The notes under the pieces were generated by a model. It worked only from the letters and a program-made list of their open reading frames with translations. It did no database searches and was not told the origin of the DNA. Made by a program: the position numbers and the translations under genes. Source: Arbacia lixula (taxonomy: Eukaryota; Echinodermata; Echinoidea; Arbacioida; Arbaciidae). From it: 64,000 nucleotides of DNA. Location: positions 3,126,705-3,190,704 of the forward strand of contig OZ022595.1 of assembly GCA_963669155.1 (NCBI GenBank), in the 5' to 3' direction. Positions 26,701 through 41,700 of this stretch are shown piece by piece; the stretch's first letter is position 1, and the number at the start of each line of letters is the position of its first letter.

Positions 26701-29700
26701 GTCAGTGACCACCTTCAAGGACAACCTAAAGACATACTTGTATAATGGTGCTTTTTGACATACAAGTTCATACCTGTATTGTATTTTTTTTTTTCTCTCT
26801 CTCTCTTTTTAATTTGCTCTGAAGCACCTTAAGCATCTGATTAAGATGGAAAGTGCACTATTTGAATTCTATGTATTATTATTATTACTGCATGAGGCAG
26901 AGAAGCGAGTGAAGACACATGCAACAATATATGAAAACAGTAAACCAAGTCAGTTTTGATTTGGATAGAATATGGATTAACTCAATGTGCTTTTCAAGGT
27001 TTGGTAACAGTTCCACAAGATTTGAGCACTGGGGTACTTTATACAGGACTGAACACTGGAGGGAATAAGTGTGCACACTCACCACTACTCCACCACTTTC
27101 TGCCATTGATGACATACTCATCTCCCACCCTGGTGAAAGTACATTCCATGTTGGTTGCATCGCTAGAGGCAACAGCAGGCTCTAGAAGGCACAATACAGA
27201 CACAGTAAATGAGTGGATATGTGTGAATGTGTGTGTGCATGTGTGTGTTACACTTTTTACCATTGATGAAGCACTCATATCCAGGTGAAGGTACATTCCA
27301 TATTTTTTGCATTGTGAGAGGCAATATCAGGCACTATCAAAAAATACAGACACAGTGAATGATTGGATGTGTGTGTGTGCATGAAACACATTATCCCAAT
27401 GATATGTACTCATTCCTCTTCTTAACCTGAAATTAAGATTGCTTCTGCTGTTCTAACCAATCAGGAGTGTATTACTTGTGCAACATCAGTACATAAAGAA
27501 GGAAAGGATTTTGGCATTCTTCTTAGGAGCTTCTGTGTAGTCATATTGGTCAGACACATCTAAAAGAAATGGGCGCATAAAATCTTATAAGCACTAATAG
27601 TGTCATAAACTAACAACAGCAACAACAACAACAACAATAGTTGTTTATTTTCTTTGGGCAATAGGCAAACACTTCTCCTTCTGCTTTCCTTATCTAATAA
27701 GCTAACCATCCTACTATCCATGTTTGATAGCCAGTGATTAGGAAGAGAGTTGTAAGACAGGGCAGAGGGTTATTTGGAGGGAGAACAACAAGAATAACAT
27801 GGAGGAGGAAAGAACAAGAAAGTTAAGAAAAGGAAAACAGGAAATGAAAATTAAGAAAAAGAGGAAAAAGTGAATGAAAAAAAAAGGATTCACAAGATAG
27901 GAAGAGAAAGAGAACATGAGGAAGGTGAGCAGGAGCAGAACAGAAGGAGGAAGATGAAGAGGAGGAGGAAGAAGAAAAGGAGGAGGGAAAACAGGAGAAG
28001 GCCTTCTGAGGGAGGAGGAGTGGCAGGGGGAGGAGCAGGAAGAAAGAGAAGGAAGAGGTAGAGTGCAAATAACAATAAGGAAACAAAATGAATACAAATA
28101 TGTTGCTTTAAAGGGTTACTAAATTAGAAAAATAAGTTCCCACTGATCTATGTAAAATTATCCACTAAAAACGAATTTCACATTCGTTTGCCGCAATAAA
28201 GTCTCATTTTGATGAAAATTTGAAAAAACGCACGCCTCCAGTGACCTATGAGAAGTCAAAATTCCATAGATTGTATGGAAGTCAACAATAAACCATTTTC
28301 GTAATGTATTCACAACTTTCCCCCTAACTGCGTAGTAACGTGTTATTGCATTCACCTGTATCTTGTCATTCAGATTCAATGGATGGAATGCACTTTCAAT
28401 CTATTAGTTGTTCCTACTCAGACAAACCTCGGACAAGCTTTGGGGTTCCCATTGGTAACATATTGTTTGAATGGCATGAATAAAATATTTTATTTACGCC
28501 GTTGGCATTCATGGCATTTTGACTTCTCTTACGTCACTGGAGGTGTGTGTCTTTTTCAAATTTTCTTCAAAATGAGACTTTATTGCAGCAAACGAATGTG
28601 AAATTCATTTTTAGTGGATAATTTCACATAGATTAGTGGGAACTTATTTTTCTAATTTAGTAACCCTTTAATGGCTCTTTCCTTATTATAACGAGTTGTG
28701 ACTTATCGCAATTTGACTTGATTGATTTCTATCAATTGTAAGTCTGTACACTATAGATAGGGGATTGGACCTGCCATCGATTCAGATCAATCACAACCTG
28801 CGTCGTCATACCGGTCATGCAGAAGCAGGACCTGATCTTCCCTTCCAAGAGTGGGCGGAGCCACTCCTCCTTCTGCTCAGGGGTCCCATACATGTGCAGC
28901 ACCTCCATGTTGCCTGTGTCTGGGGTCAAAGGAAGATGGAGAAGGCTTCAAGAGATCTGATAATAATAATATCAATCACCTTTTACAAAGCGCTTTTTCT
29001 AGTACAAAGAACCACTCAAAGAAGTTGAATATACCCTGGCTTTAACCAAGCAGCCATATTCAGCATTAGAGGCTAGTTGATCTAATTGTATCAGGAGAAA
29101 ATCCAGCCAAGGACATTTTTTTTTCACCTGGGTTGAGAGACACAAACATGGGCAAAACACCTTGTCCAAGGAGGTACACACCGGACTGTGCTTGAACCCT
29201 GAATCTCTCTGCAATAATCAAGACCTCTCACCACTATACCTCAGTGCCCTCATAGAGTAAAACCTGTATATAATGACCGTTAAAGGAAGTTAAAATGTGA
29301 CCTTTAAGAGCAGGTGGTCTTCAATGCGATAATTTTTTAAGAGAAACAAATGGGTTTTTTATGTCCAAGGTTTTAAAATAAAAGTTTAAATGAGAAATAC
29401 CCTTCATGGTCTTTCTGTACAGGTGATCGCTACAGCAGGAGTCACTATAGCATTATATATAATGTATTTTGTTGATTGGGAAGAAAAGAAAACCACTGCA
29501 TGCCAATGATTAATCAAAACTTTTGCTCCTCCTTAAATTACAATAGAAGGATTCAGTGATTGTTACAGGAGTTAGGAAAAAACTAAGGTAGAATTTCAGA
29601 ATATCTCCTAAGCTCCTAAGTTTAAACTTCCTCCTTAGTTTTCTCCTAATTTCACAAGTTAGGAGATGCCTAGGAGAGGTCAAATTGGTATTCCACAATG

Positions 29701-32700
29701 TCCTCCCAGGATGCTCCAAATGCAAATTAGGTGGGACTGCACCCAGTGCACATTTTGTACCAAATGAAGGGTAGTGTTTTATTCATAAAGAGCCCATCAT
29801 CATCAAGAAAGCTCAGCTCACCTGGTGCAGCACAATTGAATGGCTCTGAGCCAATGGGTGAGCGCCCCATCTCCTCTGCCATGTAGGCATACTCCAGCTG
29901 GGTCAGACCCGATTCAGCCGGTAGGAACAGGTTCCACAACCCAGCAGCCTTGGCTTTCCTCTAGAGAAGAGCAAAGGTAAAGTATGATCAAAATAGTGTA
30001 ATGATCCCCAAGTGAGGACATTATAACCAATGTGTAGTTATACACAATGATGTTTTTATTTCTTTCAGCGCAATATAGTGTAAACACTTGATAATGCAAT
30101 CCTATATCATGAAGTTATGACTGCTTTGAGAAGTTCCTTCTTCGTCCAAGCATGCGAAGAAGTGTAATAAATGCGCATGCGGGAGGTGGGTTCTCATGTA
30201 AGTCTATTCTGCAGACTCACAAAACAAAATTAAAATTAGTGTATACTGCTGATTTCTGCTGAGTTTCATGACGTTTGCAAATCGGACACCCTGCTTTTAA
30301 AGATGGAGCCCAGTATTTGTGTGATAACGTCTTCTTACTTTGAGGTCCTCCATTACTGGTGGGATAGTCCAAGGGTTCTTAGCAGTCTGCTGGAACTCAT
30401 AGCAAATCTGGAAAGAGAACAAGTAAAACACATGAGTTACAAATACAACAGTATGGACCAATGAATGAAATCATCGCATCAAACTAAGCAATGTTCCTAG
30501 ATTTAATATAAATCCAAGACTTTTAGACAATATGGCGGCATCCATAATGAGCACACCTGTATAAAATGGTGACCTTCTTAAAGGGCATATACTGTACTGA
30601 GAAGGCAAAAAAAGCCTTCAAAATGTAATTGTTAGCAATCTTCTTGCCAATGGTCTTAAAGTCATGTATTGTCTATTTTAGAAGCTTGCTGAAAGTTATT
30701 TGACCTCAAATGATCCACATTTGGAATAATGAGTGAGTGGGCTTTTTTGCCTTCCCAGTACAGTATATGCCCTTTAAACACATCTCATGTAAAAGAATCA
30801 TTCATCCTTTGATTAAGTCTTGTCATCAGTGTAATCTGAACTAGAGCAATTCGACTGCCACGCAGTCGATCAATATGCCTCCGCCTCTTTGCTAGCTCTA
30901 TTTAGATTTACAGGTATTCTCAGAAAATGTGTATGTTTGGTGGGCAATGTACCATTAAATTCCTATGTGAAATGAAAATATCATATTCGGTTTTTCCACG
31001 TGTAGCCAAGGTTGGCAATGTTCATTGACCTTTGACCTCTTACTTCTTTGACTTTAAATCTAACCAGTGTGTCTAAATCCATCCTTGTATCATGTTTGAG
31101 AAAAAAATTGGCCAAGTTCATTGACCTTTGAGCTCTGAACTTGCAGGAGTTTTCCCCAAACTTTCATGAGTCTACCTCCATGAAGTGATACATCTCTGTA
31201 CTATGTTTGGTTTGAATTGAATCTTTAGATTTGGATTCAATCTGAAAAAAATAGCCAATTTTGGCAAAGTTCATTGACCTTTGACCTCGGACCTTTTCAG
31301 GAATTTTACCAAAAATGTTACCAGTCTAACCACAAGTAGTGATGTATATTTTTACCATGTTAAATGAGAACTGCATCCTTGGATTTTGATTTATTGTGAA
31401 AAAGGTCAATTCAGTGACATTTGACCTGTGACCTCAATCAGATTTGACCCCAATTTTACACACTTCCTTAGTTTCATGCAATACACACATGTACCAAGTT
31501 TGAAGCAAATCTGGTTAATGGTTCTCAAGATATTGCCTAAACGGAGTCGGGACAGACAGACAGACGGACAGACTTACGGACGGACGGACAACGCAAAAAC
31601 ATAATACCTCTTGCAAATTCGTGGCGGAGGCATAAAAATCTAAATTTTTTAAATACAATTAAAAAAACAAAAATTGTCATTTAACACAACAGGCATAATG
31701 GGCAAGATGAAAATGAATGATACACTTTGATATTCTTCTAACATTAAACATAACTTTATGATTTTGCAAAAATGTCCCAAATCTGCTTTTCTGCTTCCAT
31801 TTCAAATTTATCTACCTTGTTGATATTGTTCCCTTAACCCTTACCAGACCGGGCTGTTTTAACTGTTCTGTGAATGGGGGCGAGGGGGGGGGGTTGATTC
31901 AACCGGTTCTCAAGATATTGCCTAAATGGATTCAGGACGGACGGACGGACGGACAACCCAAAAACATAATGCCTCCGGCCACTTCGTGGTGGAGGCATAA
32001 AAATGTATCTGTATCAATATAGTCCAAGATGTGCCCTACTCAAGGATCCTTTGCAACTCTTCAAGCACCAATGGGGCAGGTTTACATCATTAATACACAT
32101 AAATCCCATAGAGTAAGCAGCCAGGTTGTGTGTAATTTGTCAGATTTCAGTTCAACACACCAAGGTACTGTATACGCCATATATTTTGTGAATGAGGACT
32201 TCTCAACAGTTTCGCGAGTGGTTAAATTCGCGATCGTGGAGTACTAGTATGTGTGCTTGTGCATGTCGTTTTTATGTTTTCATGTGTTGTTAAATTCGCA
32301 AGTAGCATCTGAGTCGCAAAATTTGTGACAATAAAAAACCCGCGAAATATATGCCGTATACAGTAGTCTTGTGTAACAGTGAAACCTGCTTCAGCGAACA
32401 ACTGTATAGAAAGACCCCCTGCCTATAAAAATAACATTTGTTATTTCCCTTTCACCAGGTTTTCCTTTGAAACCTATAGTATTGTAACCTGTGCATAACT
32501 ACCTGCTCAAAAGGAGCACATTCCTCATCTCCCTTGAATGGTCTTTGAAATTAGGATTGACTGTACTCACGGCCTCGGCAGGCATGACCTCGTTCTTCAT
32601 GAAGTCCTTAACCTTCTGCAGCAGGTCTCTGCCTCTCTCAGACAGGGGCTCCATGGCTAGGACAGGGTAGGTATCCTCAAGCATAAAGCTATGGGTGGGA

Positions 32701-35700
32701 CTAGTGTACAGTGCTGTAGACGTGGACCTGACGGAGAGAGGTGGTGAATAAAATCAACTCTAATTGTGACATGTGACATGTGACATGTGACACGTGACAT
32801 GACATGTCATCTCTAAGCCAGGATAAACCATCATACATCAATTCACATTCAAAAGCTGTCTGTTGCTTTCATATGAAAGGAAGAATGTCAGTTGATTTTC
32901 ATAAGACTCCAAGACTTTCAGACCAGACAGACAGATTACTGTATGGCCCGTTTTTGTCATTTGAACACTGCACATTTCCACAAATTATCATGGAGAATTA
33001 ATATTGAGCAATACACAATACATGTACCATAAGCATACTTGTGTATCAACATCCTTCTCTGCATTCAATCATGCATGTACACTCACTGTTTTGCTATGTG
33101 CAGTGCGACATCAGAGAGAAGTGTAGCTACTGCACCCAAAGCTGAAGCTCTCTCAGAGCTGGCGTTACCTAGCTTGGACCTGGCATACACACCCTGGGAA
33201 GATACACACAAGCAAATTTTGACAAACAGGTATCATGGCCATAGAGTAGAGCACAAAGTTCATGTTTGTTTCATGTCAGACCTGTTAAGACTGGAAATTA
33301 GCTTGGACCTGGTAAACATGGCTGGGAGAGATGAACATTTACACTTGTAGTACGACTGTAACGTTCAGTGTCACGCACAGGGATCAGAAGAAAAAGTTTG
33401 TGCTTGTTTAATATAACACCTGTTTAATATAACACCAGGTCCAAGCTAATTTCCAGTCTGAATCTGTTCACGACTGGTCCAAACTTCTTTTCAGTCTGAA
33501 CAGGTCATATCAAACAAACACAAACTTTATACCCAAGGACAAACACATAAGTGCAATAGATGTACTTGCAATAGACCTTGTCATGAGTATAAGGCAAAGG
33601 TCATGTGTGATTACTCCAAAACCTGTTCAGACTGAAAATTAGTCTAGCCTGAGATTTACACGTACACACACTGAAGAGACACACATGTATACCATACATG
33701 TGCTTGCAAGAGACTTTGTCAAGGACTACACATACAACTATTGGGAAAATTCATATTTGCTTCCTAAAAGACCTGTTCAAATTGAAAATTATCTTGGGCT
33801 TGGCATGTCCACTACGGACTGACACAAATAAATATATAATATGCTCTGAACATATTTGAATATATAGATTGCAATATACAGGCAAATATACATCTTTGAT
33901 GCTTTGCCACATGTGTCTTTCTTCATAGCAATACATAGAGCAGCAGGTTATCTGGCACATAAAAGGTTAAAGACAGCCAGTCCCTTTTTCAGATCACCAC
34001 AAAACCATCGAAACATTGGCAAAACATATAGAGAAGTGTTAGCAAGCTCTATATTTACAATTTGAAACTGATACGTAGGGTAAAATTCAAATAATGCACG
34101 TAAACAACGTCTGATTAATAGTCTTTACCTCAGGCTCTTAGCAGTTTGTGTTGACAGATCTGCTTTATTGATTAATCTGTTAATTTAATTATAAAACGCA
34201 TTATGAAAAGAAAAATATTCTATAGAAGGAATCATCTCCAAAGTTTGGTAATTATTCATAAAATTAGGATTTCACACATGCATAATAACCACATAGATAC
34301 TGTAACAAAGACTAATGCTTTTTTCGTAGTACGAAAAAAGTCGGTTTGAAATTTAACGGCTGAATTTGTTTACATATACAGAAAGCTTCAACATGCTATA
34401 TTCTTAGAAATGGTCTTGAATCACACTTTCTTCAATTTACGATCGTGATAGACGATTTCAAATTTTAAGCTTGCAAAAGGGACGGACAATCTTTAATGTA
34501 ACACATGATTTGTTAAGATTGAAAGTGTTCACTTTCATACCAAAAATCATGATCACTTTCCTTACATGCGCAATTTGCAAGTTGCACTGACATGGTGATG
34601 GCTTATACCTCGGGTCTGAGGATTTAGCGGAAATATACTTTTCAGGTACAGGCTTTAAGATGACTAAACAGGCCAATCCTAGAGCGACAGACTCTAGCGC
34701 AATTTTGGCAGGGAAAGCCTTGGACAGGGGGGCTTTGTGCAGCTCTAGCCTTTCTCTGTTGGCACTTCTCCTCTACAACTTTTCTTTGATCTTCCTCAAA
34801 CCTCTTAGCACCATGCTTCCATGCTGTCCCCCAGCTATTCCTATTCCTACCAATATGCACCCAGTAATCCTCGAGGATGCCAGAAACTCTTAACTGGCAC
34901 TTCAGTTGGTCCTTTGACACAGGGATCTCTATTATAATCGGTCTTGTGGATAAATACGTAGCACATCAATACTTAATTTGAGCCCAAGTTTCATCCTGGT
35001 TTTGTATCCAGTCCTTACATTATTAGTCTGTTTATGACGGAGAGAAGCAGACAGCGAGCTTGAAAAAATATGCTGTTAAGAAGCGCGGGAATCTTAAGCA
35101 ATGGCACCTAACTACAATCCTAGAAATATTCATATCAGCTTTTTTGCGCTTTCTGTTCTACAATTGATAATCTTTTTTGTGAGAGGAAATTTGGTTAATG
35201 AATTCTGACATTTTATAAACATGTTTGAGAATACATATAAGGGAAAGAAATGTACATATATATCATTTATTTCAGCTCAAAGCACCCATGTTCGCTATGG
35301 AGCACTTGTCTCTTCAAGACGGCACAGATTCATCATTCCAAGTAGGAACATGTCTGGCCTTCAAAAGAAGGGGATTGCTATCTACCACAACTAAAATATC
35401 TGAAAGAAAAACTTCCTAGTGGGTGAAGCAAGCAAAGCACAGCTGCCAAAAAAAACAGTTAACAGATACAAAATAATGTTGTTGTTTTTTCACATTTTGT
35501 TGGCACAAGGCATATTTGTCAGCACAAGACCCACTTTTTTGGCAGAAGAGACACATTGTTGGCACAGTTTGTTGGAACATTCATTTGTGTCAACAAATGT
35601 CTACTGTACCAACAATTTCACCCAAAGCCATTATTGGCTACGCTAATGCTGCAGTAGTTGTTTCATCAGTATAACAGTTTTTACAAATTTCAAGACAAAC

Positions 35701-38700
35701 ATTTAATATTTCAACTTTCTTCTGAAATCAACTCACACTCTCTTTTGACAAATATCAAATCAGAAAATCAGATTTCAATATGTAAAGAAAAAAAAACAGA
35801 AAGAAAAAAAATCCAAAATAAGAACATCTTACTCCACTTAAGTGGTAACACTTTCCTATGGGCAAATCGACACCAGATTGAGCACCAGATACCAACGATA
35901 CTTAGGTTTACCACCAACGCATTGGATATACAAATAGTCGGTATTAACTTGCATTTAATTGTGGAATACATGAGAACATGCTCCAAACTTTATAGAAAGG
36001 AGTCTGACATGGACTAACCTACAAATCACTGCCATGCACACTTGAGTCTACAGCAAATACACAATAGATTTATTTGTTTCAATCTATACCCAGGTGTACT
36101 CTATGAGTTAAAGGGCCCCTGTCATCAAAATATATGTTGACTTCTGTTGATGCAATTTAATATGTATATAACAAAATCACTAACTGTTCAATGAAAATAT
36201 GTGTCCGATGTTTAAAAAAAAAAATTATATATTTCTTCTCAGCACTTGATAAGCCCTGCCTCCAAAATATCCTCCAACTCAAGATTCCCCCTGTGACATC
36301 ATCAAAGGTAGAAATTAGCAGAATAATAGACATAATTTATGCACAAAATCAACATTGCAATGATTACCTGCAAGTGCTTATAATAGCATTACATAGCTAG
36401 CACATTTCTGACATAAGAAAATGATTATTCCCACATGAAAGGTTGTTAGATAGTATTGTGTGAAGACATGTAATGCTTTTGTGGGCAGGTGGAGGTACAT
36501 GTAGTCATTGTAATGTTTAGTTTGTGCATAAATTCTGCTGATTATCCTGCTAATTTCTACCTTTGATGATGTCACAGGGAGAATCTTGAGTTAAAGGCTA
36601 TTTTGGAGGCGGGGCTTATCAGTGCGGAGAAAAAATAAAGAAAAAATATTTTAAAATATAGAACACATATTTTCATTGAACAGTTAGTGATTTTCTTATG
36701 AACATATTATGTTGCATCAACATAAGTCGACATACATTTTGATGACGGGGACCTTTAAGTACATGAATGAGTAAAGTTCACATGTGTTGATAGTGTGTTC
36801 AGTTGTTTTCAATCAAGATGAAGATGAACCCAAGGCTTGCACAAACAAAAAGATGAGATAAGCTCAGAATGAGCCTGAATGGTATGTTCACATTTGAGCA
36901 CAAACATTGGAGACCATTCATTCAAATGTCCTTGTTTGTAATCCACATTCTTGTTGAAAGAGGTACTGCAGTAATCTTTTTAAATGTGTCTTTCCATGAG
37001 CTGAAGATGGCAGTCCATATACATGTAGATATCTAGTGGAAATATGAGAAACACTCCTTCCTTCAGACTTACTGCAGTCATTTTCTAATACACCAGTTCG
37101 TAGTTAGCTCTGGAGCAAGTTTGGTCACTATGACCTTTCCCTTTTTCATTAGGATAAGCAGTTGATTAATATATCATTTCAAAAGGAGATGTTACGTAAT
37201 GTGCTTACCCGACATAGCAATTGGCGATATTCAACCTCTAATAAAGGAACCATCTCAAAACAGGTGACAAGAATAGTAGGCTACGGTCTGTGAACAATTG
37301 GGAAAGCTTCTATTACATTGTTTATTGTAAACTAATTGTTGTCGTTTGGCCTGTTGTCAAATACCCCATGATTGAACACCTTGGTGTTCTTTTATAAATT
37401 GGATAACAAGCATATTCTAAAATAACTTATTAATGATGATGCTTATCTCAGTGATTTAAAAACCAACAAGCTGGTTTGGTCACTATGACCTTCATCTGCT
37501 CATGCGCAAATTGTAATTACGAACTGGCTTATTGAAGCAAACTTGAATATTTCTTTGCAATAATTTGTTTCCACTTGTGCAAAGTCCAAACAGGCAGTAG
37601 AAACACAACACTCACAGCAACATGGATAATGTCAATACACTAATAGCTACTGCTGGGCAAAGTAAACATGAATTGTGTTAATCTTGCCATGAACTTTACC
37701 AGATATTTGTCTTCAACCTGTCAGGGTTGATACATGCCTGCATTGTTATAATGCAATTTCTTTTCAAATGTGGAGCATAAACAGTCCAATGATTTTCAAG
37801 GCTAGAGTCTTAACTCTTACTGCACTTCCAGGCCAGGGATAGTTGCGATGAAGATAATGGGACTTGTAATCATGACACAACCGCTCCTTTAATGACACAG
37901 GTTCCACTTACTGTTCGATTTTAACAACTTAAAGGTGATATTCATAGAAAATCCAAAAATGTGAAGATATTCATCTACAGAAAGCTTATAAGCCATACAA
38001 AGAGCTCGGATGACATTCAAACAATATATCACTTTCCAAAAAGCGAAATTAGGGTGAAAACAATCACCGTATTCTCGGGGACAAATTTGACCTACTGTCA
38101 TCCGAAACGGCCTTTAGGTCTGACGTAAGAAACGGGATGCGTTATTGTGCATCACACATGCCAATCCGCAGCTTCTTTTCCGCCAGAAGCATCAGGCATT
38201 GTTAATGAAACTGTGATGGCAGTTGCTAGTGGATTAACAGGTGTGATACACAATGGTCATTGTGAAGCATATCCCGGCTGTGACGTACACACAACGCCAC
38301 TTTCCCTGAGGCAATTTCGTAGGTCAGGAAGAGAGTCAATTTAGTGAAATTTGACTTTCATTAAACACATAACTGAACACTTTCATGGCATGTTAGCTGC
38401 ATAAATTGCTTTAAAATAAACTATATTTATTTGATTTTATTTCCTATGAATATCACCTTTAATCATTTTGAGGGGATTCCTTTCAACAAGAATGGATCCT
38501 GTGGTCACTGCAGAATGGTCCTACCATGATAACAGGTCATGTAATCTTTACTACTTCTATCTCTTACCCTTTAAAGACAGGGTGTCTATTTTCAAAAGTC
38601 ATGAAACTCAACAGGAATAAGCAGTATACCCTAACAATATCGTGTATAAAATCTCAGTTATAGCTTCAGAACCATTTTCAGGATAAGTGAAAAACTTTGT

Positions 38701-41700
38701 TTATGTTTGAAGCAAGCAGCATTAAGCACTGTCTGAGTTCATAATTGTATTGTCCCCCTCAGTGCACGGTGCGAGCATTACTCCCATTGAGTGCACGCAC
38801 CGGGGAGGGAACAGATGCCGACCATAGCGCAAAGCGATCTCCAATCTCTAGGCTATAGGTTTTAGACGACCCGCCCAAAACCTCCTTACAATCTACTAAT
38901 ATAAATTGGCCACTTTCCAGTTCTATTGATGGTAGGGTAGTTCTAATACAGTTTATTTTCCCATTTTCCTTTATTTTTACAACAAATTTGACCTGCAAAA
39001 GGGACACCCTGCTTTAAAGTGCAATAACCCTTTGTGTGCCGTACAAAATTTTGTCTCTATGGGATTTTTGTGTAGTACTTGTGACTTAAAGGGGAAGTTC
39101 ACCCTGAAATTATTTTGCTTTCAAAAGAAAGAGACAAATGAAAAAAACATATGAGTGAAGGTTTGACGAAAATCGGTCACATGCGAGGTGCTCTCCCATA
39201 TGTTGTGTACAATTTTTTTCGAAAATGTGCATTTTCTCACAAAGATATGCATCTGTATACTTGTGCATTTGGTACATTATTAGAAATACGTTTTTACACA
39301 CATACCTGTACGAAAAAAAATCATTCTGTTGTCAAAAGCAGAAAAAAAAGCAATTTATCGACTTATTTTGTACACAACATATGGGAGAGCACCTCGCATG
39401 TGACGTCACAAAATTAAAACTTTAAACTCAAATAACTTTCTTTTCCTTTGACCGATTTTCGTCAAACCTTCACTCATATGTTTCTTTCACATGTCTCTTT
39501 TTATTGAAACCAAAATAATTTCAGGGTGAAATTCCCCTTTAATTAACATGTGGCATGCAAAGAATTTAGACTCAAGCCATTGGACCTGGAGTTGTGCGTT
39601 TTTTCAAATTTTCATCAAAATGAGACTTTATTTCGGCAAACGAATGTGAAATTCATTTTTAGAGGATTATTTTACATAGCTTAGTGGGAACTTATTTTTT
39701 TAATTTAGTAACCCTTTAAGCTACACTTCGCAAAGTTGGAGTAGCGAGTTGTGGCGAATTGCTGCGAGCTGGAACTCGTGCGCAACACCTATTAATTTGA
39801 GGAATTCGCTTGTTGGACAAGCGTCAACAAGCGTTCTACGAGACAACATTGACTTTACAACAATTTGAGTACAAGCAACATGAGCAACGTACGAGTTAAT
39901 ACAAACACGGTACGAGTACCCAAGCGAGGTACGAGTTTATTCAAATGCGGCATGAGTTATACAGAGCATGTTGAGAGTAAAGGCCTTAATACGAGTTCCC
40001 TCGATCGTCCTATGAGTCATCACAAGTTTTGTGCGATGTTTTTACAAGTTCAGCATGACTGCATGTACCAAATTGAGCGTAAATGTTTTGGCGTGTTCTA
40101 TACTAGGGAAAGGTGGCTACCCAACGTATCTCTGATCTGCTTGAAGAATCTCCTGCAAGATTTACTCAGGGAGCAAACCCCAATTTATGGGGTCCACCTG
40201 ACATGGACTGTTGTAAAATGTTGTTCGGTATCAATGTGTTTGGGATACTTGTCTGCACATTTTCTACATGGACTACTTAGTACCTTTGCGATATACTGCT
40301 GGAAAGAAATTTTTAAAAAATGGCCATCGTAGTAATATAATATTGACCACTACTATAGATAACAGTTGAATGGAACATTTTTCCCACATCATAAAAGGTA
40401 TTAAAGTGGATAACATTTTCTATAAGATGATACCATATTTGTTGGGCTTTGTAGAGATTTTCATATGCTAATTTTGGGCAAAGAATGTGATTTTGTACCG
40501 TTTTTCTTCAAGATGATAATCCCGTGGTTATAAACATTTCTTCATATGTCCTAGAATGTATTCATTAACGAAGTGAAACTTTTTAGAAAATTGCCCAAGC
40601 ATCTGTCCTATAGAATGTGAAAAACAAAGACAGTGCTTTTCTTGATATGTAAAAATAGTTATTTAATTAGCCATACCTGTGTCGGGTCCGACTACTGTGT
40701 AATCGACCCGTGCATATAATATAAATGTTTTCATATTCCAAGAACTCTTTACAGTACTGTATAAAAAAAAATATTTCCAAATATATGTTTTATATGATGT
40801 GCAGAAATCAACATCAGTACTAATTTTGATACATAGATATGGTTCTCCAAAGTCCAAATTACTTTGATCCATGACCACAATACAATTTCACCAATGGAAA
40901 ATTACGTCTTGATCTAAAGGTTCAAACATCTTTACGACACATTGGACTAGCTTCCTCAAATTCTCGCCCACCTTCCATTCAAAATATTCAATTCTGTCAT
41001 TCTTTTGAAAGATTCTGAAAAAAAACATCTATTGTCAGCTTACTGCTCATTTTCCTGACTCTTTGATTGGTATTCTCAATCATTAAGATGAAATCCTGCT
41101 ATACCAAATGCACATTTAGCCATTTTGTGTATTATTGCCATATAGGTCACCTAATCTATCAAGCCTCTACGGCTTTTACAGGCGTCCCTTTTCCCCAATT
41201 GTAACTATTCATATATTTCATATTCAAATTTTTAATACAAGTCCAACATTACTTGTTTATGTATTATTATCTTATAAATGTTTCCTCATGTTTGTATTAT
41301 ATTTAACTATGCATGTAAATACGTTCTTTTATGTTGATGGAAATAAAGTTCAATTAATCAATCAATCAAAAACACTGAATCAGAATAGTAGCAATGTAAA
41401 ACAAGGTGGTTCGCGAACCACAAGTCTCGCCTGATTTCGCAATCGATAAACAGTGATAAACAGTGTATTTTTTTCAAATATTTTTTTCAAACCTTTTGAC
41501 CCCTAGATTACCTTTGACCCCATCAGCCTCATGAAGAGACACATGTGGTACTACCCAAGGATCATTTGTACCAAGTTTGATCACAATTGATACAGAAATA
41601 AAGAAATGAGAGCAAGTTAAAGAAAAACTTTAACATTTTTGTAACAGACCAACAGACTAACAGACTAACAGACCAACAGACTAACAGAAAAAGTGATTAC

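Noticed and set aside
39865-40332. 155-residue frame on the plus strand
   Set aside because: Has no ATG at its start, consists partly of subterminal ACGAGTT repeats, and matches no domain I recognise.
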